Below, piece after piece: positions 62,330 through 64,000 of a stretch of 64,000 bases of DNA. Every line of letters starts with the position of its first letter. Within the stretch, counting starts at the first letter, position 1. The position numbers and the translations under genes are program-made. The stretch covers positions 186,001 to 250,000 of the forward strand of contig NZ_CP032514.1 of assembly GCF_003606385.1 (NCBI RefSeq). Direction: 5' to 3'. This DNA is from Actinomyces lilanjuaniae. GTDB lineage: Bacteria > Actinomycetota > Actinomycetes > Actinomycetales > Actinomycetaceae. Under the pieces are notes generated by a model. The model was given only the letters and a program-made list of their open reading frames with translations. It ran no database searches and was not told the DNA's origin.

Positions 62330-64000
62330 TCAGTCGTCAGTCGGTTGCCGGTCGGTCGTGGAGTCACGGTCGGGCTCGTGCGGCGCGGTGCGCTCGCGTC
62401 GCCCCGCGCGCCTGGCCGAGTCGGAAACGACCCCCACCATGACCATGAGCAGCCCCATGAGGACGAAGCGCCCGGTCAGCCCGTCGGCCATGACGTAGGA
62501 GGTCAGGGCCTCACCCAGCGAGGAGTGGGCCTGTAGCCGCTCGACGGTGGGGCCGACAAGTGAGGCCACCGCTGCGGGTGCCACAAGGAAGGGCAGGCCG
62601 AAGAAAAGGCCGAGGCCTCCGACCACGTAGGTTCCCAGTGAGGAGCGGTGCGCCATGAACAGGGCCACGACGAAGGCCGCCGCACCGCAGACCAGCTCGG
62701 TGGCACCCCTGACGCTGACCGAGTCGGGCCACACGGAGGCGTCCCCGCCGGTCATGAGGACGGCGCCGTCGTGCACCAGGAACCAGGCCAGTGGGAGCAG
62801 CGCCACGGCGACCAGCACCCCGGTCCAGTGGGAGGCGGTCCGGGAGCCCGGGCGCCGGGCGGCACGGCTCTCCTCCCGGGGCGTCTCCCTCCTGTGGGAG
62901 CCGCGGGAGCGTGACCGCCGGGAGGAGGCAGGGGGCGCAGAGGCTGCGGAGTCCGGCGTACCCGTGGACGTGGCGGCCGACAGGGGGCTGGGCGGCACGT
63001 CCGCAGCCGTGGTGTCTGGGGAGGCGGTGTCCGGCGCGGTCGTCGTGGACACTGCGGTCACCGAGCCGGACGGGACTGAGGCGGTGGCGGGTGGCTCAGC
63101 GGGTGAGGCCGTGGGGAGCCCTGCGGCCGAGGGCTCTGCCGCAGGGGGTTCTGCGGAGGAGCTCGTCAGGGAGGAGGCCTGACGGTCCGGCCCGCTCCGG
63201 GGGGCCTCCGGGGCCCCGGGAGCGGGAACCTGGTGCCCGGGGTGGTCGGCGGCCCCGTCCTGGCGGTCCGGGGACTTCAGGGACTCCGCGGGCTCCGCAG
63301 GCTCCGGGGACAAGGACGTCCCCGGCAGGTCGCGCAGAAGGCTCGCCGCAGCCGCAGACTCCTCCAGCCTGGCCGGGGCTGGGTCCGTGTCGGCTGACGG
63401 GGAAGGCGGCTGGGAGCCCCGGTCGATCGGCTGAGGGTCGGTCGTGTCCCTGCCGTCCTTGCTTGGCTGGTAGGTGCTGGGCGACCGCGGGCGGTGCGCC
63501 CTCACCGGGCTGGGGGTCCAGCGACAGCAGGGCGCGTCGTCGAACCGCAGTGTCCTCAAGGGCGGCCTCACCCGTCGGGGGCTGGTAGCGCCGTAGGCGG
63601 GGTGCATTCGGTCTGGTTGCGGGTGGCGTGGCAGGGGACGGGGACTGCTCGGGGGTGCCAGCGGCACGCGGGGGCGGGCCGTCGGTACTGGTCGCCGATA
63701 GCCTCTCTGGCACCTCCTGGGCACCCGCCCGAGTCTCTGCGGCCTGTGCTGCTGGGGTGTCGGGCAGTGCGGCGGATGCCTGGGCTGGCGGGGCGGTATC
63801 AGACGCTGCGTCCGGAGTCGCAGGTGCATCCTCGGCAGAAGCGGCGGTGCCGGGCGTGCGGCTTTCTCCTGGGCTGCCGCTGGCGGTCGCAGTAGCGGTG
63901 GCAGCACCCGTGGAGGTGGTGGACAGGGTGGCGGTCGGCTGCGCCTCCTCGCGGTCCTGCTGGGAGCTCTCGCCGCCCTGCCGCTCACCGCTCTGCTGCT
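62330..64000 (-). CDS. proline/serine-rich membrane protein, cut by window edge and frameshifted
   Basis: Unknown function. The C-terminal ~190 residues hold about four membrane helices (WTGVLVAVALLPLAWFLVHD; ATELVCGAAAFVVALFMAH; LGLFFGLPFLVAPAAVASLVG; GLTGRFVLMGLLMVMVGVVS) before a polar tail. The rest is a long Pro/Ala/Ser/Thr-rich region. From the window edge to about 63480 the sensible reading is a different frame (QQSGERQGGESSQQDREEAQ ... RRYQPPTGEAALEDTAVRRR); two lost bases near 63475 connect the parts. The 5' end lies beyond base 64000. Confidence 0.6.
   Translation of the reverse strand, partial: SSRAVSGRAARAPSRTARRRSRPPPCPPPPRVLPPLLRPPAAAQEKAARPAPPLLPRMHLRLRTQRLIPPRQPRHPPHCPTPQQHRPQRLGRVPRRCQRGYRRPVPTARPRVPLAPPSSPRPLPRHPQPDRMHPAYGATSPRRVRPPLRTLRFDDAPCCRWTPSPVRAHRPRSPSTYQPSKDGRDTTDPQPIDRGSQPPSPSADTDPAPARLEESAAAASLLRDLPGTSLSPEPAEPAESLKSPDRQDGAADHPGHQVPAPGAPEAPRSGPDRQASSLTSSSAEPPAAEPSAAGLPTASPAEPPATASVPSGSVTAVSTTTAPDTASPDTTAADVPPSPLSAATSTGTPDSAASAPPASSRRSRSRGSHRRETPREESRAARRPGSRTASHWTGVLVAVALLPLAWFLVHDGAVLMTGGDASVWPDSVSVRGATELVCGAAAFVVALFMAHRSSLGTYVVGGLGLFFGLPFLVAPAAVASLVGPTVERLQAHSSLGEALTSYVMADGLTGRFVLMGLLMVMVGVVSDSARRAGRRERTAPHEPDRDSTTDRQPTDD

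Overview
The window is high-GC DNA from an actinobacterium, most likely Actinomyces or a close relative. The evidence is the coproporphyrin-dependent heme pathway (HemY-CpfC-HemQ), a WhiB regulator, a MurT-GatD pair, LAxTG-anchored surface proteins with DUF5979-type domains, and the actinobacterial whiB4-ponA2-phosphoesterase-crp-nth neighbourhood. No rRNA, insertion sequence or complete prophage was seen. One tRNA (Pro-CGG) is present.

Layout. 1-2.2 kb: end of gadB, then gadC (glutamate-dependent acid resistance). 2.7-5.1 kb: a repeat-rich sortase-anchored adhesin, frameshifted before its anchor. 5.5-18 kb: all nine heme enzymes, hemE-hemY-hemC-hemDB-hemL leftward and hemA-hemH-hemQ rightward. 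18-23.4 kb: zinc macrodomain hydrolase, TetR, Dps, TetR, GH13 enzyme, Nudix. 23.6-26.8 kb: feoA-feoB plus a NifU-like gene. 26.9-31.1 kb: gatD-murT and a PAP2-diacylglycerol kinase fusion. 31.1-42.2 kb is a decaying defence island: a gene with an in-frame stop, an Abi_2 protein lacking part of its N-terminal half, a two-repeat CRISPR array, a csb1/csb2/csb3/cas6 operon with a broken cas3 and no adaptation genes, a DUF4143 ATPase behind iteron-like repeats, and a YdeI remnant. 42.6 kb: tRNA-Pro. 43.0-48.6 kb: a sulfur-acquisition-like operon behind a short cysteine-rich leader ORF. 48.6-56.9 kb: an SDR, then phosphoesterase-ponA2-whiB4, DUF4177, crp, nth and an alpha/beta hydrolase. 57.3-61 kb: PrsW-like protease, putative toxin, putative immunity protein, Fic. 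61-64 kb: azlD-azlC and a partial membrane protein.

How it fits together: heme synthesis, ferrous iron uptake (Feo), Fe-S scaffolding (NifU-like) and iron storage (Dps) lie close together and form an iron-handling region. The sulfur operon pairs an ABC importer with a flavin oxidoreductase and an NAD(P)H:FMN reductase, the usual logic for taking sulfur from organosulfur compounds, and its cysteine-rich leader suggests control by cysteine supply.

Quality caveat: many conserved genes (hemY, hemA, hemH, cas3, the DUF4143 ATPase, PrsW, the adhesin, the last gene) are each broken by losses of one or two bases in G/C runs, and adding the bases back restores a convincing protein. I read most of these as consensus errors. 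The loss of the cas3 5' end, the Abi_2 internal gap and the in-frame TAG codon cannot be explained this way.
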